Shown: positions 17,250 to 27,088, numbered from the stretch's first letter. The stretch: 64,000 bases of DNA from a bacterium SCSIO 12844 (GCA_024397935.1 CP073743.1:2666001-2730000); one strand, 5' to 3'. Made by a program: numbers and translations. Notes: generated by a model from the letters alone, not told the origin.

Positions 17250-18227
17250 ATGGATCGTAATCTTGCACTTGAATCTGTTCGTGTTACTGAAGCAGCCGCC
17301 CTTTCCGCTTGGAGATTAATGGGTAAAGGTGATGAAAAAGCAGCTGATCAAGCAGCTGTTGATGCCATGCGCCGCGCCTTAAATGGCTTATCGATTGATG
17401 GAACGGTTGTGATTGGTGAAGGTGAACGAGATGAAGCACCAATGCTATATATCGGTGAGAAAGTTGGTAATAATCCAACAGGTCCTGAATTAGATATTGC
17501 TTTAGATCCATTAGAAGGAACAACCATTACAGCAACAGGTAGACCGAATGCATTAGCGGTGATCGCTATGGCAGAAAAAGGCGGTTTTTTAAATGCACCT
17601 GATGTTTATATGGAAAAAATCGCCATTGGTGGTAAGGACGTTCCAGAAGATCTTGTTGATCTTGACTTTACCCCTGAAGAAAATGTTAAACGCTTAGCTG
17701 AATATAAAGGTGTGCCAGTTGAAGCATTAGTTGTCTGTATTCTTGATCGTCCTAGACACCAAGAACTTATTCAAGCAATTAGAAAAATTGGTGCTCGCAT
17801 CGTTTTAATCGATGATGGTGATGTTTCTGCTGTGATTGCTACGGCTCAGTCTGATAGCGGCATTGATCTTTATATGGGTACAGGTGGTGCACCTGAAGGT
17901 GTCCTAGGTGCTGCAGCCTTAAGATGTTTAGGTGGCCAAATGCAAGGTAGACTTTTATTTAGAAATGAAGATGAAATTGCTCGCGCACATAAATGGGGTA
18001 TTTCAGATCTTAATCAAAAGTATAACTTACACGAATTAGCAGGTGGTGATGTCTTATTTGCTGCAACTGGTGTTACTGATGGGCAGTTTTTAGATGGCGT
18101 TAGAAGAGATGGCAAACTAGCCAAAACCCATAGCATTGTCATGCGCTCTAAAACCGGTACTGTCCGTCATATTGAAGCACAACATAATTTTAATTTTAAA
18201 CGTGGATTTGAGTATTTAGAAAACTAA
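17250..18227 (+). CDS. glpX: Class II fructose-1,6-bisphosphatase
   Basis: GlpX dephosphorylates fructose-1,6-bisphosphate in gluconeogenesis. The alignment by eye to E. coli GlpX is clear: MDRNLALESVRVTEAAALSAW at the start, IDGTVVIGEGERDEAPMLYIGEKVG, the metal-binding DIALDPLEGT, DVYMEKIAIG and YMGTGGAPEGVLGAAALR. It is 325 residues. A GTG at 17238 is in frame, but the ATG at 17250 fits the family start and has GGAG 11 bp before it. The lithium-sensitive class I enzyme (Fbp) is not in the window, so this may be the main FBPase. Confidence 0.96.
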   Translation: MDRNLALESVRVTEAAALSAWRLMGKGDEKAADQAAVDAMRRALNGLSIDGTVVIGEGERDEAPMLYIGEKVGNNPTGPELDIALDPLEGTTITATGRPNALAVIAMAEKGGFLNAPDVYMEKIAIGGKDVPEDLVDLDFTPEENVKRLAEYKGVPVEALVVCILDRPRHQELIQAIRKIGARIVLIDDGDVSAVIATAQSDSGIDLYMGTGGAPEGVLGAAALRCLGGQMQGRLLFRNEDEIARAHKWGISDLNQKYNLHELAGGDVLFAATGVTDGQFLDGVRRDGKLAKTHSIVMRSKTGTVRHIEAQHNFNFKRGFEYLEN

Positions 18228-18233
18228 AAAAGA

Positions 18234-19448
18234 CTAAAAAACATATTCAAGTTTTAATTCAATAATATTATCATTTTTTACTTCTGATGCTGCTAATAAG
18301 GCATAATCTATACCAACTTTTACACCATAGAATTTAGATTTCACACCAATTAAATATTGGTTATAATGGCCTGTTAATGCATTTAAAGCACTATAATTTA
18401 AAAATAATTGATAGCTTTTAGATAGAATACTCGTTTTATAAATCCCTGCAACTAACCAAGCACTTGAATTTCTATCATTGTCTGTCTGTATTGTTTGGGT
18501 ATATTCGCCACTATACTGTAAAGAATTTTTCGCATTAATTTTAATGATACCACCTGCAAAAATATCCATAGCTGGCGTACGATTATGATCCGTTAATTCA
18601 ACTGATGTTGAATTTTCAAGTTTTGCTGTTCTTCTAATTGCATTAATATAAGCACCGCCCAAGTGAAATGTCATTTGTGTTGTAGGCTTAAATTGATAGT
18701 AAACCGTCTCAGCATGATTAGAAATTTGATCCGTATTGGTGTTGGTTTTACTACTACCATTAAAAACTGTCGCTTGTGCATTTAAGTTTGAACTATAATA
18801 GCCACCTTCGATTTGACTAACATCATCTGATATCCAAAAGACGCGATTTAGTGGCTTAATGCTAACACTAAAGCGTTGAAAATTACCAAAATCTACGTAT
18901 TTTGATCCCGCAATAACATAAAATGAACTCTCACCATTATTAAATAATAAATAATTTTCTTTGGCTGAAACTGATGTACCTCCATCTGTCGCCTGCAAGC
19001 TAAAAAACCCACTAAGCCATGGTGATATCCGCGTTAAAAAACCTAATTTTATTTTGGGGCTGAATTGAGTGCTTGAATTATAACTACCATCACTATTTGG
19101 CAAATCTGAATTATAGGTTGTCACATGCTCAAGCTTACCACCTAGATAAAGGTGATGATTTTTAACATTATCTGCTGCAATTGCATCAAGTAATAATTGC
19201 TCACGCGCATAAGCTGCACCACCTGCTGATAATAACTTTGCAATTACTGGATTAGCCTTAACAAATGACTGTGAATCATTTTCTATAGGCTTGATAGATT
19301 TTTGTTGTGCAACTTGTGATTTTAATTGTTCTATTTGATGCTGAATTGCTTTTAATTTAAATTCAGTTTGATCTGAAGCCATCAGTTGATTCGTATAAAA
19401 AATACTTAAACAAACAATCATTAATTGAGTTTGTTTTATCATCTTCAT
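18234..19448 (-). CDS. Coiled-coil outer-membrane porin, LbtU/DUF3573-like
   Basis: After a signal peptide (MKMIKQ to LMAS) comes a short coiled coil (KLKAIQHQIEQLKSQVAQQ), then a beta-barrel ending in VF. The segments AREQLLLDAIAAD, HLYLGGKLEH and GSKYVDFGNFQRF parallel those of the second porin in this window, so the two are paralogs. The layout matches LbtU-type siderophore porins of Legionella and DUF3573 proteins of Francisella, which take part in iron uptake. The substrate here is unknown. The frame opens at a TTG at 19496, but the ATG at 19448 has an AAGGAT ribosome site and yields a proper signal peptide. Convergent with glpX, 6 bp apart. Confidence 0.75.
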   Translation of the reverse strand: MKMIKQTQLMIVCLSIFYTNQLMASDQTEFKLKAIQHQIEQLKSQVAQQKSIKPIENDSQSFVKANPVIAKLLSAGGAAYAREQLLLDAIAADNVKNHHLYLGGKLEHVTTYNSDLPNSDGSYNSSTQFSPKIKLGFLTRISPWLSGFFSLQATDGGTSVSAKENYLLFNNGESSFYVIAGSKYVDFGNFQRFSVSIKPLNRVFWISDDVSQIEGGYYSSNLNAQATVFNGSSKTNTNTDQISNHAETVYYQFKPTTQMTFHLGGAYINAIRRTAKLENSTSVELTDHNRTPAMDIFAGGIIKINAKNSLQYSGEYTQTIQTDNDRNSSAWLVAGIYKTSILSKSYQLFLNYSALNALTGHYNQYLIGVKSKFYGVKVGIDYALLAASEVKNDNIIELKLEYVF

Positions 19449-19587
19449 CTTTATATCCTTATCCTGCCTAAACTCTTTTATTCTTAATGACAACACTAAT
19501 GAATTAATTCCCTTGAATATCAGCTAAACTATACGCTATGCTTACAATCAATAACATTATTTATAACTTGATGAAACAGGATCATAT

Positions 19588-20409
19588 ATGAAAAAAAAAT
19601 TCTCCATCAAACAAGGTTTATTGATCGGGCTATTAGCAAGTACTTTAACACTAGCTGGATGTTTTTCATCGAATACAGCAAACCCTAAAAAGGCTGAAAA
19701 ACTAGTTAATAAAGTGACTTATGGACAAGCTAAAATTATACGCAGTTTTGATGCTAATGATCAATTATATGGCTATGTTATCCAGTCAAAAGGCGGTCAA
19801 GAAGGCATTTTATACGTGGCAAAAGATGGTAGTTTCTTATTTAGTGGCTCTTACTATAATCAAGATGGTGTCAATCAACAACGAATTGACTATGAAAAGT
19901 ATATTCAACCTAAAACTGCGATTGCAGCGTTTAAAGAAGCTAAAAATACACATTATATTGAACAAGGTAAGCAAAATGCTCCACATAAAGCTTATATTAT
20001 AGCAGATCCAAATTGTCATTTTTGTCACTTACTCTATCAGTCTCTACAACCAGAAATTCAAAGTGGTAATTTGGCTGTTCGTTGGATTTTAATTGGTGCA
20101 GTTAAACCAGATAGTGCTGCAAAGACAATGGCTATTTTTGATAGTGCCAATCCATTAAAAGCCTTAGAAGAAAATGAACATAATTTTAATGAAAGTAGAG
20201 AAGAAGGTGGCATTGCACCTGATGCAAAGCCATCCGCCCAAGCGAAAGCACAATTAGACAAAAACATGCAATTTATGATGAATAATAAAATGTATGTCAC
20301 ACCAATCATTTTATATAAAACTGTCAACGGCCTTGTTAAAATGGATCAAGGCATGCCACAACAAAATACACAAGCATTAGTTAATAATTTGAGCAATAAG
20401 TGGGAATAG
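19588..20409 (+). CDS. DsbG/DsbC-like thiol:disulfide interchange lipoprotein
   Basis: 273 residues with a lipoprotein signal (lipobox LAGC, C25), an N-terminal dimerisation-like domain, and a thioredoxin fold carrying C143-H-F-C146 in the context IADPNCHFCHLL. The following LAVRWILIGAVKPDSAAKTMAIF parallels DsbG closely. DsbC/DsbG reduce or isomerise wrong disulfides in the periplasm. E. coli DsbG is soluble with CPYC, whereas this one appears lipid-anchored with CHFC. It leads a three-gene run with a small membrane protein and anmK. Confidence 0.85.
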   Translation: MKKKFSIKQGLLIGLLASTLTLAGCFSSNTANPKKAEKLVNKVTYGQAKIIRSFDANDQLYGYVIQSKGGQEGILYVAKDGSFLFSGSYYNQDGVNQQRIDYEKYIQPKTAIAAFKEAKNTHYIEQGKQNAPHKAYIIADPNCHFCHLLYQSLQPEIQSGNLAVRWILIGAVKPDSAAKTMAIFDSANPLKALEENEHNFNESREEGGIAPDAKPSAQAKAQLDKNMQFMMNNKMYVTPIILYKTVNGLVKMDQGMPQQNTQALVNNLSNKWE

Positions 20410-20415
20410 GTAAAA

Positions 20416-20778
20416 ATGCTATTTCTACTTTGTTATGCAGTTATTACATTTATCGCTTGGATATTAGCACTGAATATTCGACCAGATCGTTACCTAAATG
20501 CATCAACTGAAGCTGTATTTGAATGGAAATACCGCCGTATTAGAAGCTGCAAAATCTACTCTGCTTTAACGCTTATTTTTTTAATTGCATTAATTGCTGT
20601 TAATTTTATCGCAAGCTATGTGATTACACCTGAAAATCTTCATGGTACACAAAGCATCCCGCTTTATTTGAGTATTTTTGTTTTTACCATTTATATTTAT
20701 ATGGCATACATGGTGTTTATTTTATGCTATCGCGCATATAAAAATTACCAACTTGGAAAAGATTTAGGCATATTATGA
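20416..20778 (+). CDS. Small inner-membrane protein of unknown function
   Basis: 120 residues with three predicted membrane helices (about 1-19, 49-71, 85-107). A basic, arginine-rich loop (EWKYRRIRSCK) separates the first two, probably on the cytoplasmic side. No family is recognised. It starts 6 bp after the DsbG-like gene, and its stop overlaps the anmK start by four bases (ATGA), so it is part of that operon and translationally coupled to anmK. Confidence 0.7.
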   Translation: MLFLLCYAVITFIAWILALNIRPDRYLNASTEAVFEWKYRRIRSCKIYSALTLIFLIALIAVNFIASYVITPENLHGTQSIPLYLSIFVFTIYIYMAYMVFILCYRAYKNYQLGKDLGIL

Positions 20779-21893
20779 CTTATTATATAGGGATTATGAG
20801 TGGTACAAGCTTAGATGCCATCGATAGTGTAATTATTTCTTTTAATGATGCACACCCTCAATTATTGGCAACTAACTCGATTGCTTTTCCACAAGAATTA
20901 AAAAAAAATTTGACACAGTTGATTACCTCAACTGAAGGGAGTTTAAAAGAGATTGGTACTTTAGATACCCAGTTAGGTGAAATTTATGCTTATGCAGCCA
21001 CTCAAATTATCCATCAATCAAATCTATCAAGGCATGAAATCACAGCCATTGGCTGTCATGGGCAAACCGTATACCATCAACCAAACCAGCCCTACCCATT
21101 CACCTGGCAATTAGGGAACATGCATCTAATTGCTAAAACTACTCAAATTACGACAGTTGGTGACTTTAGAAAACTAGATATGGCTTATGGTGGTCAAGGC
21201 GCACCACTTGCCCCTGCTTTTCACAAAGCAGTTTTTAGTGATGATACTGAAAAAAGAATGATTGTTAATTTAGGTGGTATTGCGAATATCTCATGTTTAA
21301 ATCCTAATAATAAGCATGTTATTGGCTTTGATACTGGCCCAAGTAATGCGCTTTTAGATATCTGGTATCAAAAAAATCATCCAAATCACAATCAGCTATA
21401 TGATGATCAAGGCTCGTGGGCATCGACAGGTTTAGTCAATGAAAACTTACTTACTTTACTGTTAGCTGACCCATATTTTAAAGCGCCTTTCCCCAAAAGT
21501 ACTGGCAAAGAGTACTTTAACCTACATTGGTTAGAATACTATTTAGATTTAATAGATCAACCGTTAAAACCTGAAGATATCCAAGCAACTTTAAGTCAGT
21601 TAAGTGCTAAAAGTATTGCTGATGCAATTTTTAAAGCACAAGCTGATACAAAAACAATTTATCTTGCTGGTGGTGGCGTATTTAATATTGACTTAGTTAA
21701 TCGAATTAAAACAGAACTTCACACAATAGCTATCCATACAACTGCAAAGCTTGGTATTGACCCACTGTGGGTTGAAGCATCTCTTATTGCTTGGCTCAGT
21801 ATGATGCGTCTTGAGCACAGAAGATCAAATATTATTTCTGTTACCGGTGCAAGTGAACAATTAAGCTTAGGCACGATTTATCTTCCAACCTAA
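20775..21893 (+). CDS. anmK: Anhydro-N-acetylmuramic acid kinase
   Basis: AnmK cleaves and phosphorylates 1,6-anhydro-MurNAc released during cell-wall turnover, giving MurNAc-6-phosphate for recycling. Diagnostic stretches are YIGIMSGTSLDAID, GCHGQTVYHQP, GDFRKLDMAYGGQGAPLAPAFH and VNLGGIANIS. 372 residues is normal. It overlaps the upstream small membrane gene by ATGA. murQ, the next enzyme, is not next to it. Confidence 0.96.
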   Translation: MTYYIGIMSGTSLDAIDSVIISFNDAHPQLLATNSIAFPQELKKNLTQLITSTEGSLKEIGTLDTQLGEIYAYAATQIIHQSNLSRHEITAIGCHGQTVYHQPNQPYPFTWQLGNMHLIAKTTQITTVGDFRKLDMAYGGQGAPLAPAFHKAVFSDDTEKRMIVNLGGIANISCLNPNNKHVIGFDTGPSNALLDIWYQKNHPNHNQLYDDQGSWASTGLVNENLLTLLLADPYFKAPFPKSTGKEYFNLHWLEYYLDLIDQPLKPEDIQATLSQLSAKSIADAIFKAQADTKTIYLAGGGVFNIDLVNRIKTELHTIAIHTTAKLGIDPLWVEASLIAWLSMMRLEHRRSNIISVTGASEQLSLGTIYLPT

Positions 21894-21950
21894 CTCAGGT
21901 AAAATATCCCTTACTAGGTAACTATCAATGGACTTGAAAAGATAAGCATC

Positions 21951-23975
21951 ATGACTGAGAAGATCAATTACTTAAACCAACCACTTGACCTTGGCTTTAC
22001 ACAGTTAAAAAATCGTATCATCATGGGTTCAATGCACACAGGGCTTGAAGAAGATAAAAAAAGCTTACATCGATTAGCTAAATTTTACGAAGCTCGAGCT
22101 AAAGGTGGCGTTGGCTTAATTGTTACAGGAGGTATCTCTCCATCTAGGCGAGGTTGGTTAATTCCATTTGGTGCAAAATTAACTACAAAAAAAGAAGCAA
22201 AAAAACACAAACTCATTACTGAGAGCGTTCATCAATATGATAGTAAAATCTTACTACAGATTCTACATGCTGGACGCTATGGCTATCATCCACTTATTGT
22301 TGCACCTTCAAAAATTAAAGCACCAATTTCACCATTTACACCAAGGGCACTTAATCGTTTTGGCATAAAACGTATTATCAAACAATTTGCTCATAGCGCA
22401 TCTTTAGCACAACTTGCAGGCTATGATGGTGTTGAAGTAATGGGCTCTGAAGGCTATTTAATCAACCAATTTTTAGTTAAAAGAACCAATCTTCGTGATG
22501 ATACTTATGGTGGTGATTTTAATAACAGAATGCGTTTTGCCGTTGAAACTGTCAAAGCAATACGTAAAGTGTGTGGTAATGAATTTATTATTATGTTTCG
22601 ATTATCAATGCTTGATTTAGTTGAAAATGGTTCAAGTTGGGATGAAGTTGTCTTATTAGCAGAAGCATTAGAAGATGCAGGTGTTAGTATTATTAATACA
22701 GGCATTGGCTGGCATGAAGCACGTATTCCAACGATTGCAACTATGGTACCACGCGCAGCCTTTAGCCCGATTACAAAAAAACTTAAGCCCTTCGTCTCTG
22801 TACCTTTAGTTGCAACTAACCGCATCAATCACCCTGATGTAATTGAGCGAGTATTAAAAGAAGAGCATTGTGATTTAGTTTCTATGGCAAGACCTTTTCT
22901 TGCAGATGCTGAATTTGTTAATAAAGCTGTCAGTCATCAAAAAGATGATATCAATACGTGTATTGGTTGTAATCAAGCCTGCCTTGATCATGTATTTTTA
23001 AAAAAAGAAGCATCCTGCCTTGTTAACCCACTGGCTTGTCGTGAAACTGAGCTAAGCATAACAGAAGTACAGACACCTAAAAAGATTGCAGTTATTGGTG
23101 CGGGGCCTGCAGGTTGTGCATTTGCAATTACAGCCCAGCAACGAGGGCATCATGTAACCTTATATGAAAAAAGTCAATCGATTGGTGGTCAGTTTAATTT
23201 AGCCAGTGAAATTCCAGGAAAAGAAGAGTTTAAAGAAACACTACGTTATTTTAAACATAAAATTAATCAATTAAATATTGATTTAAAGCTTAATACTGAA
23301 GTTGATTTATCGACATTAAGTAATGGTAGCTTTGATCATGTGATACTCTCTAGTGGTGTTAAACCACGCATTCCAGATATTGATGGTGTTGATCATCCTA
23401 AAGTTGCAACTTATATGGAAATTTTAACTAGAAAGAAAGAACCTGGTAAGAAAGTTGCCATAATGGGTGCTGGTGGTATTGGTATTGATGTAGCAGATTA
23501 TCTTGCTCACGGCACCAAAACCAATGGTTTTGATTGCGGTCATTTTTACAGTGAATGGGGTATCGATATTAATGCTCAATCCAGAGGTGGTCTAACAACG
23601 CCAAATATTACCCCATCCCCTTATGAAATTCATTTATTACAACGTAAAAAGGAAAAAATTGGTAAACGCTTAGGCAAAACAACTGGCTGGATTCACCGTA
23701 TGACATTAAAGCATAAAAATGTCCAATTACATTCAGGCGTTAGTTATCAAAAAATTGATGATGCAGGCTTACATATTACAGTTGATGAAAAACCGCAATG
23801 CCTTGAGGTTGATACTGTTATTTTATGTACTGGTCAGCTATCTGTTAACGAATTATATCAACCACTGAAAGATAATAATATAGATACGCATATCATAGGT
23901 GGTGCAGATCTTGCTGCTGAATTAGATGCTAAGCGCGCCATAGATCAAGCAACTCGCCTAGCTTTGAGTATTTAA
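21951..23975 (+). CDS. fadH: 2,4-dienoyl-CoA reductase (NADPH), FadH-type
   Basis: FadH is an FMN/FAD/4Fe-4S enzyme that reduces 2,4-dienoyl-CoA during oxidation of unsaturated fatty acids. The N-terminal half is an Old Yellow Enzyme TIM barrel (LKNRIIMGSMHTGLEE, LLQILHAGRYGYH). The cysteine cluster CIGCNQACLDHVFLKKEASC binds the Fe-S centre and matches E. coli FadH nearly residue for residue. The C-terminal half has two dinucleotide folds (IAVIGAGPAGCAFA; VAIMGAGGIGIDVADYLAHG). 674 residues against about 672 in E. coli. It is a single gene between anmK and mnmA. Confidence 0.93.
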   Translation: MTEKINYLNQPLDLGFTQLKNRIIMGSMHTGLEEDKKSLHRLAKFYEARAKGGVGLIVTGGISPSRRGWLIPFGAKLTTKKEAKKHKLITESVHQYDSKILLQILHAGRYGYHPLIVAPSKIKAPISPFTPRALNRFGIKRIIKQFAHSASLAQLAGYDGVEVMGSEGYLINQFLVKRTNLRDDTYGGDFNNRMRFAVETVKAIRKVCGNEFIIMFRLSMLDLVENGSSWDEVVLLAEALEDAGVSIINTGIGWHEARIPTIATMVPRAAFSPITKKLKPFVSVPLVATNRINHPDVIERVLKEEHCDLVSMARPFLADAEFVNKAVSHQKDDINTCIGCNQACLDHVFLKKEASCLVNPLACRETELSITEVQTPKKIAVIGAGPAGCAFAITAQQRGHHVTLYEKSQSIGGQFNLASEIPGKEEFKETLRYFKHKINQLNIDLKLNTEVDLSTLSNGSFDHVILSSGVKPRIPDIDGVDHPKVATYMEILTRKKEPGKKVAIMGAGGIGIDVADYLAHGTKTNGFDCGHFYSEWGIDINAQSRGGLTTPNITPSPYEIHLLQRKKEKIGKRLGKTTGWIHRMTLKHKNVQLHSGVSYQKIDDAGLHITVDEKPQCLEVDTVILCTGQLSVNELYQPLKDNNIDTHIIGGADLAAELDAKRAIDQATRLALSI

Positions 23976-23981
23976 GATATT

Positions 23982-24010
23982 TTACCCTTTCATTAAAACT
24001 ATGTTAGAAT
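23982..24010 (+). promoter_or_regulatory. Candidate extended -10 promoter of mnmA
   Basis: TGTTAGAAT (24002-24010) is an extended -10 element. TTACCC at 23982-23987 sits 17 bp before the hexamer as a weak -35. It leaves a leader of about 60 nt before the mnmA ATG. Confidence 0.4.
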
Positions 24011-24076
24011 TGCCTTCGAATAATTCATTTCTATTCATTATTAGATAAGAACAAATAAAAACCAATAAGTAAAATT

Positions 24077-25150
24077 ATGAGTAAAAAAGTTATTTTAGGA
24101 CTATCCGGTGGTGTTGATTCTTCTGTCTCTGCCCTACGCCTATTAGAAGCAGGTTATGATGTTACAGCTGTGTTCATGAAAAACTGGGAAGAAGATGATA
24201 ATGATGAATATTGTAGCGCATCAGAAGATATCAGTGATGCCGAAGCGATTTGTCAAAAACTTAATATTCCATTTAAAAAAATTAATTTTGCCAGTGAGTA
24301 TTGGGATTATGTTTTTGAATATTTTTTAAAAGAGTATAAGGCTGGACGTACACCAAACCCTGATATCTTATGTAATAAAGAAATCAAGTTTAAAGCTTTT
24401 TTAGAGTATGCCTATATGCTAGGTGGTCAATATATTGCAACAGGTCATTATGTAAGAAAAGATTTTTATAATGGCAAGTATCGCTTACTTAAGGGGCTAG
24501 ACCCTCAAAAAGATCAAAGCTACTTTTTATGCGCACTCAATCAACAGCAATTAGAGCCTGCCATTTTTCCAATTGGTGAAATTGAAAAATCTCAAGTTAG
24601 AGCAATCGCTGAAAAAGCAGGCCTTATCACACACAATAAAAAAGACTCAACTGGTATTTGTTTTATTGGCGAGCGTAAATTTAAGGATTTTTTAAATCGC
24701 TATATTCCAGCACAACCAGGTAATATTGAAGATGAATTTGGTAATGTTATTGGTAAGCATGATGGTTTAATGTATTACACGCTAGGACAACGCCAGGGCT
24801 TAGGTATTGGTGGTGTTAAAAATCGTCCTGAAGCACCATGGTTTTCAGCAAAAAAAGATTTAGAGCGAAATGTATTAGTTGCTGTACAAGGTACAGATCA
24901 CCCACTCCTTTTCTCACAAAACTTAAAAGCCAACCAATTTAATTGGATTTTAGATGCACCCCCTAAATCAGAATTTCAGTGTCAAGCTAAAGTCCGTTAT
25001 CGTCAAGGTGATCAAAATTGTACAGTTAAAGTACTAGATTCAGGTGATATAGAAGTTTCTTTTGAACAACCTCAACGAGCCATCACCCCCGGACAGTCGG
25101 TTGTTTTATATGATGGTGATATCTGTCTTGGCGGTGGGGTGATTATTTAA
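24077..25150 (+). CDS. mnmA: tRNA-specific 2-thiouridylase
   Basis: MnmA activates U34 of tRNA(Lys/Glu/Gln) with ATP and inserts sulfur received from the Tus relay. The PP-loop [13 protein letters not shown] is at residues 8-20. The two catalytic cysteines are in [10 protein letters not shown] and [11 protein letters not shown], and [14 protein letters not shown] is also conserved. 357 residues, normal length. The 3' end overlaps the convergent acidic protein gene by 8 bp. Confidence 0.97.
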   Translation: MSKKVILGLSGGVDSSVSALRLLEAGYDVTAVFMKNWEEDDNDEYCSASEDISDAEAICQKLNIPFKKINFASEYWDYVFEYFLKEYKAGRTPNPDILCNKEIKFKAFLEYAYMLGGQYIATGHYVRKDFYNGKYRLLKGLDPQKDQSYFLCALNQQQLEPAIFPIGEIEKSQVRAIAEKAGLITHNKKDSTGICFIGERKFKDFLNRYIPAQPGNIEDEFGNVIGKHDGLMYYTLGQRQGLGIGGVKNRPEAPWFSAKKDLERNVLVAVQGTDHPLLFSQNLKANQFNWILDAPPKSEFQCQAKVRYRQGDQNCTVKVLDSGDIEVSFEQPQRAITPGQSVVLYDGDICLGGGVII

Positions 25151-26033
25151 AGGCTTCCCAATGATTTAAGTTTGATGTGACTGCAGACTTATCATCATGA
25201 TTATTACAAAATGGACTTGGCACATTTATTTTTTTTGCTGTTGCATTATTTTTTAACTTAAGCTCAGTTAAACTATCAATAATCGCGCTTTCTAGATTTT
25301 CTACACTATCTTTTTTGTTGGAATCATATGCTAAATTAACTAAGCGATCTCCTAATAAATATCCTGCTTTTCCACCTGCTGTCTCTAATTTTTGAATAGT
25401 TCTAATATTCTTCATTAAATTATTATACTTATCTAAATCAATATTTGGAGCTGCTAATAATCCGCATTCTTTTTTAAATAAGCAACTTACTCTAAAATCA
25501 AGTGCACCATCACTTTCTTTATAATATTTACTATAAAAGCTTATAATATTATCAAAATGTGATTTTTGATCTGCCAATAATGTAACATCTTCTGACTTTG
25601 CAAAACTTGCAACTCTTCTATTATACTCAATAGAAGAAAGTTTTTGATCAAAATCATCACTTTCAACAGATAGCGCCATTTTTTGTGCTGCTAAATAGCC
25701 AGAAACACCATCTTTTATTGCATGTAATCGCTCTAATTGTAGTTGCTGCTCATCTGTTAAGTTTTCATACTCATCTTGCGTAATTCTATTACGCTCATCC
25801 CAACCTGAGAATTGATCTTTTTGAATCAATTGTTGTACTTTAATATAAGCCATATTAAGTCGTTGCCAAGTTAAATTATTATGATCAGTATTGGCTGCTG
25901 ATAAATACCTATCTCCTTCAAGCCTATTATAATATCTTTGACCTGGTTTTTCACCGATAGTGGCTTCTTGTACTGAGCCAATAGTATGCTCAATAGCATA
26001 TGTTCTAGGAATTTTAATTTTTGTTTTTGGCAT
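25143..26033 (-). CDS. Hypothetical protein, predominantly helical and charged
   Basis: 296 residues from an ATG at 26033. A TTG 15 bp upstream is in frame, but GGGGAG lies 7 bp before this ATG, which also opens a natural basic N-terminus ([12 protein letters not shown]). The protein has no signal peptide or membrane helix, is rich in Asp, Glu, Lys, Asn and Gln, and looks mostly helical ([22 protein letters not shown] and the C-terminal half). It has a few cysteines (LFKKECG, FCNNHDD) with no metal-site spacing. No family is recognised. It is a single gene with its own palindrome-overlapped promoter. In a Francisella-like organism such orphans can be secreted effectors, but nothing in the sequence proves that. 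Confidence 0.65.
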   Translation of the reverse strand: MPKTKIKIPRTYAIEHTIGSVQEATIGEKPGQRYYNRLEGDRYLSAANTDHNNLTWQRLNMAYIKVQQLIQKDQFSGWDERNRITQDEYENLTDEQQLQLERLHAIKDGVSGYLAAQKMALSVESDDFDQKLSSIEYNRRVASFAKSEDVTLLADQKSHFDNIISFYSKYYKESDGALDFRVSCLFKKECGLLAAPNIDLDKYNNLMKNIRTIQKLETAGGKAGYLLGDRLVNLAYDSNKKDSVENLESAIIDSLTELKLKNNATAKKINVPSPFCNNHDDKSAVTSNLNHWEAFK

Positions 26034-26053
26034 TTTACAACTCCCCAATTTTC

Positions 26054-26095
26054 AAATTAAACCATACTGTTCATATTTCAATCTATCAAAATATG
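26054..26095 (-). promoter_or_regulatory. Promoter with overlapping palindrome upstream of the hypothetical gene
   Basis: On the minus strand TTGAAA (plus coordinates 26076-26081) and TAATTT (26054-26059) are 16 bp apart. A perfect 7-bp inverted repeat, CATATTT (26072-26078) and AAATATG (26089-26095) with 10 bp between, overlaps the -35 box. This is the geometry of an operator for a dimeric repressor. A further perfect palindrome ATTGCGCAAT lies at 26100-26109. Confidence 0.45.
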
Positions 26096-26226
26096 AAGCA
26101 TTGCGCAATATATTTTTAATGTCTTTGCACCTTTTTTTGTTTTTTCAAGTATCGCAAAAGAATAAATTAATGATATAAAATATATTTTTTATTTATGAAA
26201 GAGTATGCTCAATAAAACCTTTTTTG

Positions 26227-26697
26227 TTAAATATTCTTTAATAATTGATCAATTGTCTCTTCTGAGTAGACTTTGATTCCATGTTTTTTTAATAATCTTG
26301 CAGTAATTCCATCACCTTCGATCACCTTACCTTGAAAGCTACCATCATAAATAAAATTAGAACCACAACTAGGACTACGCTCTTTTAATAGAGCATATTT
26401 AATTTTATGTTTTTGACATAAAGCTAAAGCTTTTTGAGCACCTTTTTGAAAATAGCCTGTGACATCTTTCCCTTGATTATCTTTAATAACAGGTATTTGA
26501 TCTTTTAAATCTAAGATGATTTCAGCAGCGGCTCTTGGCGTAAACATACCGCCTGCAACTTCTGGACAAATAACAATTAATTTGAAATGCTCTTTTAATG
26601 TCTCTATTTGATCAATTAATTGGCCACTTCCATCATATCTAACTTTATTGCCCATTAAACAAGATGAAATTAATAATTTTTCTTTTACTTTAGCCAT
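26227..26697 (-). CDS. DUF523 domain-containing protein
   Basis: 156 residues with the DUF523 pattern: an N-terminal CLMGNKVRYDGSGQ, CPEVAGG, and SPSCGSNFIYDG with conserved cysteines. The family is widespread in bacteria and its role is uncertain; the conserved cysteines suggest metal or cluster binding. The start codon overlaps the stop of the DUF6356 gene (TAATG), so the two are translationally coupled. Confidence 0.85.
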   Translation of the reverse strand: MAKVKEKLLISSCLMGNKVRYDGSGQLIDQIETLKEHFKLIVICPEVAGGMFTPRAAAEIILDLKDQIPVIKDNQGKDVTGYFQKGAQKALALCQKHKIKYALLKERSPSCGSNFIYDGSFQGKVIEGDGITARLLKKHGIKVYSEETIDQLLKNI

Positions 26698-26945
26698 TAT
26701 GCTGACTTTCTACATCGCGCTAATTTACTGTTAAAGCTATCACCTCTTTTGCCATCACTTAACTTATTTACTAATGTTGCAAGCTTATTAGTTGCTGTAT
26801 CTTTAAATAAAAATGGTAATAAGGCATGAATGAAACATGCAAGACTCGCACAAAAAAGACAAAAACCAAATGATAATGCGTTTTGCATATGTTTAAAATA
26901 ACTCTCGCCAATGCTATGTGGATGTTCTGTGAATGGATTTTTCAT
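26697..26945 (-). CDS. DUF6356 family small membrane protein
   Basis: 82 residues opening MKNPFTEHPHSIGESYFKH, the recognisable DUF6356 start, followed by a Cys/Phe-rich hydrophobic segment (about 25-48) and a basic tail. Function unknown. AAGGATAATAA gives a good ribosome site. It heads a two-gene unit with the DUF523 gene. Confidence 0.75.
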   Translation of the reverse strand: MKNPFTEHPHSIGESYFKHMQNALSFGFCLFCASLACFIHALLPFLFKDTATNKLATLVNKLSDGKRGDSFNSKLARCRKSA

Positions 26946-27079
26946 TTATTATCCTTAAGTGTTTATTAAAACCTATACGTTAATTTTGATTTATTCCAGT
27001 AATCTTAACTATCTTATATTAAACTGATCAAATGATGATATTCAAATAATTAACTTTTTATTTAAAAAAAATGAATTGC

Positions 27080-27088
27080 TGTTATAAT
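27080..27088 (+). promoter_or_regulatory. Extended -10 promoter of the DEAD-box helicase gene
   Basis: TGTTATAAT (27080-27088) is a perfect extended -10 element (TGn plus consensus TATAAT). No strong -35 is needed or seen. The transcript would start near 27095, giving a leader of about 135 nt, long for this compact genome. Confidence 0.6.

Noticed and set aside
22505-22828. 107-codon minus-strand frame inside fadH
   Set aside because: Antisense shadow of fadH, with no ribosome site or recognisable product.
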